This document shows, piece after piece, positions 1 through 7,378 of a DNA stretch of 64,000 nt (positions are counted from its first letter, which is position 1; each line of letters begins with the position of its first letter). Location: assembly GCF_014635665.1 (NCBI RefSeq), contig NZ_BMDG01000005.1:1-64000 (forward strand), written 5' to 3'. The stretch is from Isoptericola cucumis (GTDB lineage: Bacteria > Actinomycetota > Actinomycetes > Actinomycetales > Cellulomonadaceae). The notes under the pieces were generated by a model. That model saw only the letters and a list, made by a program, of their open reading frames with translations, had not been told where the DNA came from and searched no databases. The position numbers and the translations under genes were made by a program.

Positions 1-48
1 GCCCGAGACCTCTACCACCTACTCGAACGGGGACCGATCGTCGCTTGA
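1..48 (+). CDS. Possible 3' end of a gene cut by the window edge
   Basis: Frame 1 reads 15 codons ending LLERGPIVA and a TGA stop at 46-48. The codons include CTA, GAA, CGA and GGA, which are rare in the neighbouring genes. This could be the tail of a transferred gene or insertion-sequence ORF, or chance. No family can be assigned from 15 residues. Confidence 0.2.
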   Translation, partial: ARDLYHLLERGPIVA

Positions 49-90
49 CATCCATAGGAGCGTCCGGTCGGGCCAGGCGGTCGACCGGTC

Positions 91-150
91 AGGCCAGCTC
101 AGGCCAGCTCAGGCCAGCTCAGGCCAGCTCAGGCCAGATCAGGCCAGGTC
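91..150. repeat. 10-bp tandem repeat, six copies, over the end of the binding-protein gene
   Basis: The unit aggccagctc occurs four times exactly (91-130), followed by two one-base variants (131-150). On the minus strand each unit contains TGA. The genuine stop codon of the binding-protein gene (139-141) lies inside the array. Because the period is 10, the extra TGA triplets fall in all three frames. Confidence 0.95.
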
Positions 151-1053
151 GTTGTCGGCCAGCCACTTCGCCGCGATGTCCTCGGGCGACTGCTGGTCGA
201 CCGTCGAGGCCACGTTGAGCTCCACGAGCCCCTCGGGGGTGAGGGCGGCGCTCACCGGGTCGAGGACGTCGGCGACCTGGTCGGCGACGTCGTCGCTCAC
301 GAGCGGCACGACGTTCGAGGCGAGGAACAGACCCTCGGGGTCCTCGAGGGTGACCAGGTCCTCGGTCTGGATGCGCGGGTCGGCGCTGAACACGTTGGCG
401 ACGTTCACGGTGCCGGCCACGAGGTCCTGGACGGTGGTGTCGCCGGTCGCCTCGAACGACACGTCCACGCCGTAGACCTCCTTCAGGCCCTTCGGGCCGT
501 AGGGCCGCTGCTCGAGCTCCGCCGGGCCGCCGAGGACCAGGTCCTCGGAGGCGTCCGCCAGGTCCGCGATGGTCGTCAGCCCCTGGTCCTGCGCGAACTG
601 TGCCGTGACCGTGTACGAGTCCTGGTCGGTGGCCGGCGACTGCTCGAGCACCGTGAGCCCGTCCGGCAGCGCCTCCGTCAGGGCCGCGTACACGTCGTCG
701 GGCGACGTGGCCGTCGTCTCCGGGTCGAAGAACTGCAGCAGGTTGCCGGTGTACTCCGGGAAGACCTGGACCTCGCCCTCCTCGAGGGCGGGCATGTAGG
801 CGTCGCGCTGGCCGATGCTGAAGTTGCGCTCGACGGTGAGGCCCTCGGCCTCGAGCGCCTGGGCGTAGATCTCGGCGATGATCTCGTTGGAGTAATAGGC
901 CTGCGAGCCGACGACGATCGCGTCGGAGGCGGCCGTGGTGTCGCCGCCGGTGTCCTCCTCGAGCGGGTCGGAGCCGCCGCCGCACGCGGTGAGGGCGAGG
1001 ACCGCGGTCGCGGCGCCCGCCACGAGGGTGAGGGTGCGTCGGTTGGTGCGCAT
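139..1053 (-). CDS. Osmoprotectant (glycine betaine/choline-type) ABC transporter substrate-binding lipoprotein
   Basis: The 304-residue protein is the extracytoplasmic solute-binding subunit of an OpuC/ProX-type importer. A short basic N-terminus and hydrophobic helix lead into the lipobox LTAC, giving lipidated Cys24, then a Gly/Ser/acidic linker. The rest matches the OpuAC family fold, with the segments VGSQAYYSNEIIAEIYAQ and GGPAELEQRPYGPKGLKEVY. It is the last gene of a leftward operon, 71 bp after the second permease. The exact substrate (betaine, choline, carnitine or another quaternary amine) cannot be read from the sequence. The 3' end lies in a 10-bp tandem repeat. Confidence 0.9.
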   Translation of the reverse strand: MRTNRRTLTLVAGAATAVLALTACGGGSDPLEEDTGGDTTAASDAIVVGSQAYYSNEIIAEIYAQALEAEGLTVERNFSIGQRDAYMPALEEGEVQVFPEYTGNLLQFFDPETTATSPDDVYAALTEALPDGLTVLEQSPATDQDSYTVTAQFAQDQGLTTIADLADASEDLVLGGPAELEQRPYGPKGLKEVYGVDVSFEATGDTTVQDLVAGTVNVANVFSADPRIQTEDLVTLEDPEGLFLASNVVPLVSDDVADQVADVLDPVSAALTPEGLVELNVASTVDQQSPEDIAAKWLADNDLA

Positions 1054-1124
1054 CTTTTCTGCCTTTCTGCAGAGGGCGGCCGCCGGGGGGAGCGGGCGCC
1101 GGGGCGAGAACCGGTCCGGGTGGG

Positions 1125-1859
1125 TCAGGTGGCGGACGTGGCGACCTCGCGCCGCCGTCGCCGCCGGGCGGGGTCGCTCTGCTCCGCGCGCCGTGCGGAG
1201 ACGCCGCGCGGCACGACCGCTCGCTCCAGCAGGGCGAAGAGCAGGTCGAGCACCACCGCGAGGACGACGATCACGAGGGCGGCGCCGAGGATCTGGGAGA
1301 AGTCGCGCAGCTGGATGCCCTGGACGATGTAGAAGCCCAGGCCCCAGCTGCCCACGTAGCCCGCCAGGGTGACGGTGGCGACGACCTGCAGCGTCGCCGA
1401 CCGCAGCCCGCCGATGAGCAGCGGCAGGCCCAGCGGGACCTCGACCTTGCGGAGCACCTGCCCGGGCGTCATGCCGACGGACCGCGCGCCGTCGACGACG
1501 CGACGGTCGACGGCCTCGACGCCGGTGTAGGCGCCGGCGAGGATCGGCGGGACCGCCAGGAGCACGAACGCCGTCGTGGAGGCCGCGACCTTGTGCGTGA
1601 CGCCGAGGAGGAGGACGAGCAGCAGCACGAGGCCGAACGACGGCACCGCGCGCGCGGCGCCCGACAGGGCGACGGCGAACTCCCGCCCGCGGCCCGTGTG
1701 CCCGATGACCCAGCCGGCCGGGACGGCGAGCAGCGCCGCGAGCAGCACGGCGACGGCGGTGAAGGCGAGGTGCGTCCCGATCGCCTCCGACAGCGGGAGC
1801 GCGCCCGTGGCCCGGTCGGGGGAGAAGATCCAGGCGATCGCGTCGGCGAAGAGGTTCAT
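1125..1859 (-). CDS. Osmoprotectant ABC transporter permease (second)
   Basis: This 244-residue inner-membrane subunit is a ProW/OpuCB-type BPD permease with about six membrane segments. It carries the EAA-like loop around VDGARSVGMTPGQVLRKVEVP that docks on the ATPase. The ATG at 1857-1859 overlaps the TGA of the upstream permease as ATGA, which decides the start and implies translational coupling. The N-terminus MNLFADAIAWIFSP is typical. A longer in-frame extension exists but would overlap the upstream gene heavily. The C-terminal 20 residues are very basic. Confidence 0.9.
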   Translation of the reverse strand: MNLFADAIAWIFSPDRATGALPLSEAIGTHLAFTAVAVLLAALLAVPAGWVIGHTGRGREFAVALSGAARAVPSFGLVLLLVLLLGVTHKVAASTTAFVLLAVPPILAGAYTGVEAVDRRVVDGARSVGMTPGQVLRKVEVPLGLPLLIGGLRSATLQVVATVTLAGYVGSWGLGFYIVQGIQLRDFSQILGAALVIVVLAVVLDLLFALLERAVVPRGVSARRAEQSDPARRRRRREVATSAT

Positions 1860-2500
1860 GTGGCGGCCCTCCGCCGGGTCCAGGGCATGAGCAGGCGCCC
1901 GACGAGCACCAGCAGCAGGTCGACCAGCAGGGCGACGGCGACGACGGCGACGACGCCCGCGAGGACCTCGGCGACGATCTGGCGCTGGTAGCCGTTGGTG
2001 AAGAGGTAGCCGAGGTTGTCGATCCCGATGAGGATGCCGACGGTGGCCAGGGAGATCGTCGAGACCGCGGTCACGCGCAGCCCGGCGAGGACGACGGGGC
2101 CTGCCAGGGGCAGGTCGACCTGCCAGAACCGGCGCCACGGGCCGTAGCCGACGGCGACCGCGGACTGCCGCACCGACGGCTCCACGGACCCGAGCGCGTC
2201 CGCGACGAAGCGCGTCATGATCGCGACGGCGTAGACGGTCAGCGCGATGATGAGGTTGACCTCGGACAGGAAGCTGATCCCGAGCAGCGGGGGCAGCAGG
2301 GCGAAGAGCGCGAGCGACGGGATCGTGTACAGCAGGCCGACGGCCGTCAGGAGGAGGCCGCGCGTGAGCCGGAACCGGAAGGCGAGCCAGCCGGCCGGCA
2401 CGGACACGAGCAGGCCCAGCAGGATCGGCAGCGCGCTCTGGCGCAGGTGCTCGACCGTGAGCCTGCCGATGAGGTCCAGGTTGTCCAGGACCCAGGTCAT
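1856..2500 (-). CDS. Osmoprotectant ABC transporter permease (first)
   Basis: This 214-residue BPD permease starts MTWVLDNLDLIGRLTVEHL, the usual opening of the OpuCB/OpuCD/YehY type. It has about five or six hydrophobic helices and a conserved EAA-like stretch (LGSVEPSVRQSAVAVGYGPW). It is 34 bp downstream of the ATPase gene and overlaps the next permease by 4 bp. Two different permease genes with one ATPase and one binding protein is the OpuC arrangement, so the pair probably forms a heterodimeric channel. Confidence 0.9.
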   Translation of the reverse strand: MTWVLDNLDLIGRLTVEHLRQSALPILLGLLVSVPAGWLAFRFRLTRGLLLTAVGLLYTIPSLALFALLPPLLGISFLSEVNLIIALTVYAVAIMTRFVADALGSVEPSVRQSAVAVGYGPWRRFWQVDLPLAGPVVLAGLRVTAVSTISLATVGILIGIDNLGYLFTNGYQRQIVAEVLAGVVAVVAVALLVDLLLVLVGRLLMPWTRRRAAT

Positions 2501-2534
2501 GCGGTGCTCCGCCTCCGTGCTGCCCGTGTCGCGC

Positions 2535-3356
2535 TCACGCCGTGCCCTCGACGAGCACGCCCTGCGTACGGCCCGCCGTGTCCACCAGGACGGTGCCACG
2601 GTCGGTCCGTTTCGTGTGCAGGGCACGGGTGCCGCGCTCGACCCCGATGAAGCTGGCGACGAACTCGCTCGCCGGGTTCTCGATGATCTCGCTCGGGGAG
2701 CCGATCTGCGCCACGTGCGCGCCCTCTTGCAGGATGACGACCTGGTCGCCGAGGAGGAACGCCTCGTCGACGTCGTGGGTGACGAAGACGACGGTCTTGT
2801 TCAGCTCCTGCTGCAGGCGCAGCGTCTCGGTCTGCAGCTCGGCGCGGACGATGGGGTCCACCGCGCCGAACGGCTCGTCCATGAGCAGGATGTTCGGGTC
2901 GGCGGCCAGGGCGCGTGCGACGCCGACACGCTGCTGCTGCCCGCCGGACAGCTGGCTGGGGTAGCGCTCGGCGAGCGAGCGGTCCAGCCCGACGACGTCC
3001 AGCACCTCGAGCGCCCGCTCGCGGGCCGCTCGCTTCGGCGTCCCGGTGAGCCGCAGCACCGTCGTGACGTTGTCGATCACCCGCTGGTGGGGGAGCAGGC
3101 CGCCGTTCTGCAGGACGTAGCCGATGCTGCGCCGCAGCTGCACCGGGTCACGGTCGAGCACGGACGTGCCGTCGATCTCGATCGTGCCCGAGGTCGGCTC
3201 GACCATCCGGTTGATCATGCGCAGCAGCGTGGTCTTGCCGCTGCCGGACGAACCCACGAGCACCGTCGTGCGGTGCGGCGGGACGACCAGGTCGAAGTCC
3301 GCGACCGCGACGGTGCCGTCGGGGTAGGTCTTGGTGACCGACCGGAACTCGATCAT
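2535..3356 (-). CDS. Osmoprotectant ABC transporter ATP-binding protein
   Basis: This 273-residue ABC ATPase is the first gene of the leftward operon. Walker A is GSSGSGKTT at residues 35-43, the Q-loop is at YVLQNGG, the signature is LSGGQQQRVGVARAL, Walker B is ILLMDEPFGAVD, and the switch His lies in FVTHDVDEA. It resembles OpuCA/ProV but ends soon after the nucleotide-binding domain, so the tandem CBS domains that sense ionic strength in longer homologues appear absent. A GGAGG motif lies 5 nt before the ATG. Osmotic regulation must therefore act elsewhere, perhaps at transcription. Confidence 0.92.
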   Translation of the reverse strand: MIEFRSVTKTYPDGTVAVADFDLVVPPHRTTVLVGSSGSGKTTLLRMINRMVEPTSGTIEIDGTSVLDRDPVQLRRSIGYVLQNGGLLPHQRVIDNVTTVLRLTGTPKRAARERALEVLDVVGLDRSLAERYPSQLSGGQQQRVGVARALAADPNILLMDEPFGAVDPIVRAELQTETLRLQQELNKTVVFVTHDVDEAFLLGDQVVILQEGAHVAQIGSPSEIIENPASEFVASFIGVERGTRALHTKRTDRGTVLVDTAGRTQGVLVEGTA

Positions 3357-3500
3357 GCGGGCCTCCGTGCTGGCGGGGGAGCGGGAGCACTCCGACGCCC
3401 TACCCGATCACATTCGCGGGCTGTGCGCGAGGGAATCCGCCGGTGGCGTCGCAGATCGGTCGTCGCGGGACGTCTCGGGCAAGGCCAGCCCGGAGACGGG

Positions 3501-3533
3501 ACGAGGCCCGACCTCGGGGAGGTCGGGCCTCGT
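3501..3533. terminator. Hairpin terminator downstream of tRNA-His
   Basis: A perfect 15-bp inverted repeat (3501-3515 with 3519-3533) has a 3-nt loop. It lies just 3' of tRNA-His on the minus strand. No T-run follows, as is common in high-GC actinobacteria. Confidence 0.75.
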
Positions 3534-3538
3534 TCGTG

Positions 3539-3615
3539 TGGGGTGGCTAACCGGGCTTGAACCGGCGACCTCCTGGACCACAACCAGGCGCTCTACCGAC
3601 TGAGCTATAGCCACC
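3539..3615 (-). tRNA. tRNA-His (anticodon GTG), CCA encoded
   Basis: The minus strand folds as a full cloverleaf. The acceptor arms are GTGGCTA/TAGCCAC, and the extra 5' G at 3615 (G-1) pairs with discriminator C at 3542, the hallmark of tRNA-His. The anticodon loop is TTGTGGT, read as GTG. CCA is encoded at 3539-3541. A strong hairpin follows. Confidence 0.96.
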
Positions 3616-3696
3616 ACGGCCCGGTCGTCGCGGCAGCTGCCACGGCGGATGCCGAAGCACCGGGCCGTCGAAAAGTGTACATGGTCCGCGACGAGG

Positions 3697-4335
3697 TCAG
3701 GACACCGGGGTGCGGTGGGTGACGGACGTCTCGGCCACCCGAGCCGCCACGGCCCGTGCCGACTTGGAGTCCGGGCCGGGCTGCGGCACGAAGAGCGCCT
3801 CGCGGTAGTACCGCAGCTCGTCGATGCTCTCGAGGATGTCCGCGAGGGCGCGGTGCCCGCCGTCCTTCTTGGGGGAGGCGAAGTACACGCGCGGGTACCA
3901 GCGCCGCGCGAGCTCCTTGATGGAGGACACGTCGACGATGCGGTAGTGGAGATGCCCGACGAGGGCGGCCATGTCCCGGTCGAGGAACATCTTGTCCGTG
4001 CCCACGGAGTTGCCGGCGAGCGGCGCCTTGCCGGGCTCGGGCACCCACTCGCGGATGTAGTCGAGCACCGTCTCCTCCGCCTGGGCGAGGGTGACGCCCC
4101 CGGCGAGCTCGGTGAGCAGCCCGGAGGTGGTGTGCATCTGGCGGACGAAGTCGTTCATCTGCTCCAGCGCCTCGGCGGGCGGGGCGATGACGACGTCGAC
4201 GCCGTCCCCCAGCACGTTCAGCTCGGAGTCGGTGACGACGGCCGCCACCTCCACGAGCGCGTCGGCGCGCAGGTCGAGGCCGGTCATCTCGCAGTCGATC
4301 CACACGATGCGTTCGTCGGTCTTCGCAGGGCTCAC
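3697..4335 (-). CDS. orn: Oligoribonuclease
   Basis: Orn is the 3'-5' exonuclease that clears 2-5 nt RNA fragments and pGpG. The 212-residue protein has the DEDD signature WIDCEMTGL near the N-terminus (Asp14, Glu16), a middle aspartate in FLDRDMAALVGHLHYRIVDVSS, and the C-terminal KKDGGHRALADILESI with the His/Asp pair. Its length fits the family, with a slightly extended C-terminus. The start is GTG at 4335. TAGGCT lies 7 nt upstream (4343-4348 on the plus strand) with no Shine-Dalgarno sequence, so the transcript is probably leaderless. Confidence 0.96.
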   Translation of the reverse strand: MSPAKTDERIVWIDCEMTGLDLRADALVEVAAVVTDSELNVLGDGVDVVIAPPAEALEQMNDFVRQMHTTSGLLTELAGGVTLAQAEETVLDYIREWVPEPGKAPLAGNSVGTDKMFLDRDMAALVGHLHYRIVDVSSIKELARRWYPRVYFASPKKDGGHRALADILESIDELRYYREALFVPQPGPDSKSARAVAARVAETSVTHRTPVS

Positions 4336-4372
4336 GGACCTCAGCCTACGGTCATCACGCCGTCTGCCGGGG

Positions 4373-4440
4373 CACGACGAAGGCCCCGGCGCTCGGGGCG
4401 GCTCCTGGGAGCCGGTCCGAGCATCGGGGCCTTCGTCGTG
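4373..4440. terminator. Long compound hairpin between orn and a small gene
   Basis: A perfect 16-bp outer stem (4373-4388 with 4425-4440) encloses a second stem (4391-4396 with 4417-4422) and a third (4400-4405 with 4408-4413). It follows the small gene ending at 4480 and precedes orn, both leftward, so it probably stops transcription from the small gene. Confidence 0.7.
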
Positions 4441-4479
4441 TGTCCCGGGGGTGTGGCGTGCCGGGACACCCGGTCGGTG

Positions 4480-4659
4480 TCATGCGGTGAGCCGGTCGTG
4501 CAGCCACCGGGTGACGCTGGTGTGCTGACGACGGGCGTTCGGCTGGGAGCGCTGCTTCTGCTGGCGCTTCAGTCGGAGGAGGGTGCGATGGCGCTCGGCC
4601 TCCTCGAGGCGTTCGCGCTGGATGACCTGCACGATGAGCAGGTCGTAGGGGTGCGACAT
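4480..4659 (-). CDS. Small hypothetical protein, 59 aa
   Basis: The reading frame starts MSHPYDLLIVQVIQRERLEE and is rich in Arg, Gln and Glu, suggesting one amphipathic helix. AAGGA lies 6 nt before the ATG at 4657-4659. An upstream in-frame extension to 4707 lacks this support. I do not recognise the family. A strong terminator follows it and no operon partner is evident. Confidence 0.6.
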   Translation of the reverse strand: MSHPYDLLIVQVIQRERLEEAERHRTLLRLKRQQKQRSQPNARRQHTSVTRWLHDRLTA

Positions 4660-4894
4660 GGTGCTGTCCTTCGTGACGTGGGGTCGTCGGTCCGGGCCAG
4701 GGACCACCCGTGCGACCGGCGTCGGACCGGCCGCGCGTCACCGCGGTGCATGGACGAGTCTGCCGGGCGCCGTCCCGGCAGCGCACGGCTTTTTCCCAGG
4801 TCGCACCGGCGAACCCAGCCGCCGTGGACCGTGATCGGAGCACCTGACGCCCGATACGATGGCGCTGCGCCCTGGTCGCTCGACTGGGCGTAGC

Positions 4895-4967
4895 GCCTCC
4901 GTAGCTCAATGGATAGAGCAACGGCCTTCTAATCCGTGGGTTGCAGGTTCGAGTCCTGTCGGAGGCA
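4895..4967 (+). tRNA. tRNA-Arg (anticodon TCT)
   Basis: Acceptor arms GCCTCCG/CGGAGGC with discriminator A; the anticodon loop CTTCTAA reads AGA codons. CCA is not encoded. The anticodon stem (ACGGC/TCCGT) has a C.U mismatch at the pair next to the loop. A TACGAT motif at 4855-4860 is a plausible -10 box. Confidence 0.94.
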
Positions 4968-4977
4968 CCGAGGGGCG

Positions 4978-5358
4978 TCAGGGCCGGGGCATCGCCGCGG
5001 CGTCGGCATGGTCGACGAGCTCGGGCTGCTCGCGCCGGATCCGCTCCATGCCCCAGCGCCCGAGCGGGTCGAGCGCTGCGTTGAGCGCCCTCCCGTGCCC
5101 GGTCAGCGTGTACTCGACGCGGGGCGGCACCTCCGCGTAGACGGTGCGGACCACGAGCTGGTCGGCCTCCATCTCCCGCAGGTGCTGGGTGAGCATCTTC
5201 TCGCTCACCCCCGGGAGGCCGCGGCGCAGCTCGGCGAACCGCCGGACGCCGTGGGCCTCGAGCTCCCAGAGGATCAGGCCCTTCCACTTGCCGCTCACCA
5301 CGTCGAGCGCGGCGTCGATGCCGCACACGTAAGGGCCGCGCCGCGCGCTCGTGACCAT
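4978..5358 (-). CDS. HxlR-family winged-helix transcriptional regulator
   Basis: This 126-residue protein is a compact MarR/HxlR-type DNA-binding regulator. Typical HxlR segments are the N-terminal Cys (YVCGIDAALDVVSGKWKGLI), the recognition helix region RFAELRRGLPGVSEKMLTQHLREME and the wing VYAEVPPRVEYTLTGHGRAL. It is divergent from two imine-reductase-like genes, which it probably controls. The 130-bp gap contains palindromic candidate operators. The sensed signal is unknown; HxlR proteins often respond to aldehydes, quinones or redox stress. Confidence 0.92.
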   Translation of the reverse strand: MVTSARRGPYVCGIDAALDVVSGKWKGLILWELEAHGVRRFAELRRGLPGVSEKMLTQHLREMEADQLVVRTVYAEVPPRVEYTLTGHGRALNAALDPLGRWGMERIRREQPELVDHADAAAMPRP

Positions 5359-5382
5359 CGTTCTCCTCCAGGGTGCGAGGGC

Positions 5383-5403
5383 ACTTACCGCAAGGTACGT
5401 ACC
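5383..5403. promoter_or_regulatory. Candidate HxlR operator
   Basis: An 18-bp imperfect palindrome (5383-5400, arms ACxTACC and GGTAxGT) overlaps the perfect 10-bp palindrome GGTACGTACC at 5394-5403. A related half-site, GTGCGTACTT, follows at 5414-5423. It lies midway between the divergent HxlR and oxidoreductase genes. Binding is inferred. Confidence 0.45.
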
Positions 5404-5490
5404 CCAGAAAATAGTGCGTACTTCTCAGTCCTTCCCTACCCGCTGAGCATGGAGGTACACCGACCACCGCACAAGAGGAGCACCGTCGTG

Positions 5491-6396
5491 ATGCACGAAC
5501 CTGCTCGACCCGCCGTCATCGGCCTCGGCCCGATGGGCCAGGCGATGACCCGCGCGCTGCTCGCCGCCGGGCACCCGGTCACCGTCTGGAACCGCACGCC
5601 GAGCCGGGCCGACGGCGTGGTCGCCGCCGGCGCCGTCCTCGCCCCGAGCCCGGCGGAGGCGGTCGCGGCCGGCGGGCCCGTCGTCCTGAGCCTCACCGAC
5701 TACCGGGCCATGGACGACGTGCTCGGAGGGGCCACCGAGGCCCTCGCCGGCCGGACGGTCGTCAACCTCAGCTCGGACACCCCGGACCGGACGCGCGACG
5801 CCGCCCGGTGGGTGCAGTCCCACGGCGGGACGTTCCTCGCCGGGGGTGTGATGGCGCCGCCGCCGATGGTCGGCACCGACGGCTCGAGCGTGTACTACAG
5901 CGGGCCGGAGGAGGTCTTCGCCGAGCACGCCGCGACGCTCGCCGCGATCGGCGAGGCGCGGTACCTGGGCGAGGACCCGGGTCTCGCCCAGGTGATGTAC
6001 CAGGCGCACCTCGACGTGTTCCTGACCTCGCTGTCGGGGCTGATGCACGCGACCGCGCTGGCGGGCAGCGCCGGCATCCCGGCGAGCGAGTTCCTGCCGG
6101 AGGTGCTGCCCACGCTGACGGGCATCCCCGCGATGCTGGGGGAGGGCGACGGGCAGGGCGACCGTGCGGGCGTGCGCACGGGCGCGCAGATCGACGCGGG
6201 CCGGCATCCCGGGGACCTCAGCACCGCGACGATGATGGGCGCCACCGCCGACCATGTCGTCGGCGCGAGCGAGGCGGCGGGGATCGACCTCGCCCTGCCA
6301 CGCGCCGTCCAGGCGCACTACCGGCACGTCCTGGACGCGGGGCACGGCCGCGACGGCTGGACCCGCATCCTCGACGCCATCCGGGACCCGCGATGA
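5491..6396 (+). CDS. NAD(P)-dependent oxidoreductase, imine-reductase-like (Tyr type)
   Basis: This 301-residue member of the 6-phosphogluconate/beta-hydroxyacid dehydrogenase superfamily has an N-terminal Rossmann fold (AVIGLGPMGQAM, residues 8-19) and the NADPH-preferring loop NRTPSR at 34-39. The C-terminal helical domain resembles imine reductases. Aligned with its downstream paralogue, the position equivalent to the imine-reductase proton-donor site is Tyr170. AGAGGAG at 5474-5480 supports ATG 5491; GTG 5488 is an alternative. It overlaps the next gene by 4 bp (ATGA). The natural substrate is unknown. Confidence 0.88.
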   Translation: MHEPARPAVIGLGPMGQAMTRALLAAGHPVTVWNRTPSRADGVVAAGAVLAPSPAEAVAAGGPVVLSLTDYRAMDDVLGGATEALAGRTVVNLSSDTPDRTRDAARWVQSHGGTFLAGGVMAPPPMVGTDGSSVYYSGPEEVFAEHAATLAAIGEARYLGEDPGLAQVMYQAHLDVFLTSLSGLMHATALAGSAGIPASEFLPEVLPTLTGIPAMLGEGDGQGDRAGVRTGAQIDAGRHPGDLSTATMMGATADHVVGASEAAGIDLALPRAVQAHYRHVLDAGHGRDGWTRILDAIRDPR

Positions 6397-7286
6397 ACGC
6401 GGTCGGCGCGACCACCGGGACGCATGCCGGGGAGAGCCCCGTGGCCATGCTCGGCCTGGGTGCGATGGGTGGCGTGCTCGCCGGGGTGCTGCTCGACGCG
6501 GGCCGCGACGTCACGGTCTGGAACCGGAGCGCCGGGAGGGACGAGGCGCTGGTGGCGCGGGGCGCGCGGCGCGCGGCCGGCGTGCGCGAGGCGGTCCTGG
6601 CGGCGCCGACGGTCGTCGCCTGCCTGTACGACCACGCGTCCGTGCACGAGACGCTGGACCCGGTCGCGGGCGACCTGCGCGGCCGCACGCTGGTGAACCT
6701 CACCACGACCACCCCGAACGAGTCGCGCCAGGTGGCGGCCTGGGCGTCGCAGCACGGTGCCGAGTTCCTCGACGGCGCGATCATGGCGACGCCGGACATG
6801 ATCGGGACACCCGGCGGGTCGATCCTCTACAGCGGGAGCCGCGACGCCTTCGACCACGGCCGGGGGATCCTCGACGTGTGGGCCACGAGCACGTTCGAGG
6901 GCACCGACCCCGGGCGCGCGTCGCTGCTCGACCTGGCGATGCTCTCGGGGATGTACACGATGTTCGCCGGCTTCCTGCACGGCGCGGCGATGGTGGGTGC
7001 CGACGGCGTCAGCGCCCGCGACTTCGCCGCCCGGGCGACGCCGTTCCTCGCGGCGATGACGCAGGCCTTCGCCGCGGACGCCGAGACCGTGGACGGCGGG
7101 GACTACACCACCGTCAGCCAGAGCCTGGAGTGGTCCGACCTGGGCCATCTCGTGCGCGCGAGCGAGGAGCAGGGCGTGGACCCGGGACCGATCGCGGCGG
7201 TCGAGGCGCTGCGCCGCCGGCAGGTCGACGCCGGGCACGGGCAGGACGACTTCGCGAGGATCTACGAGAGCCTCCGGCGACGCTGA
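6393..7286 (+). CDS. NAD(P)-dependent oxidoreductase, imine-reductase-like (Asp type)
   Basis: This 297-residue paralogue of the preceding gene has the Rossmann motif MLGLGAMGGVLAG at 19-31 and the cofactor loop NRSAGR. The C-terminal helical domain contains LLDLAMLSGMYTMFAGF, placing Asp180 where the upstream paralogue has Tyr170. It is translationally coupled to that gene through an ATGA overlap. Imine reductases act as dimers with domain-swapped C-terminal domains, so hetero-association is possible. The family match is from motif recognition; the substrate is unassigned. Confidence 0.88.
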   Translation: MNAVGATTGTHAGESPVAMLGLGAMGGVLAGVLLDAGRDVTVWNRSAGRDEALVARGARRAAGVREAVLAAPTVVACLYDHASVHETLDPVAGDLRGRTLVNLTTTTPNESRQVAAWASQHGAEFLDGAIMATPDMIGTPGGSILYSGSRDAFDHGRGILDVWATSTFEGTDPGRASLLDLAMLSGMYTMFAGFLHGAAMVGADGVSARDFAARATPFLAAMTQAFAADAETVDGGDYTTVSQSLEWSDLGHLVRASEEQGVDPGPIAAVEALRRRQVDAGHGQDDFARIYESLRRR

Positions 7287-7378
7287 CCCGAGGTGCGGTG
7301 CGCGGCCGGGCGGCGGGATCGCCCGGCCGCGCGGCGCGCGCGTTTGGCAGCGGACCTTCCAACCGGAAGGATGTGCCC

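Noticed and set aside
91-150. CRISPR or iteron origin
   Set aside because: Ten-base units with no spacers and no rep or cas gene nearby.
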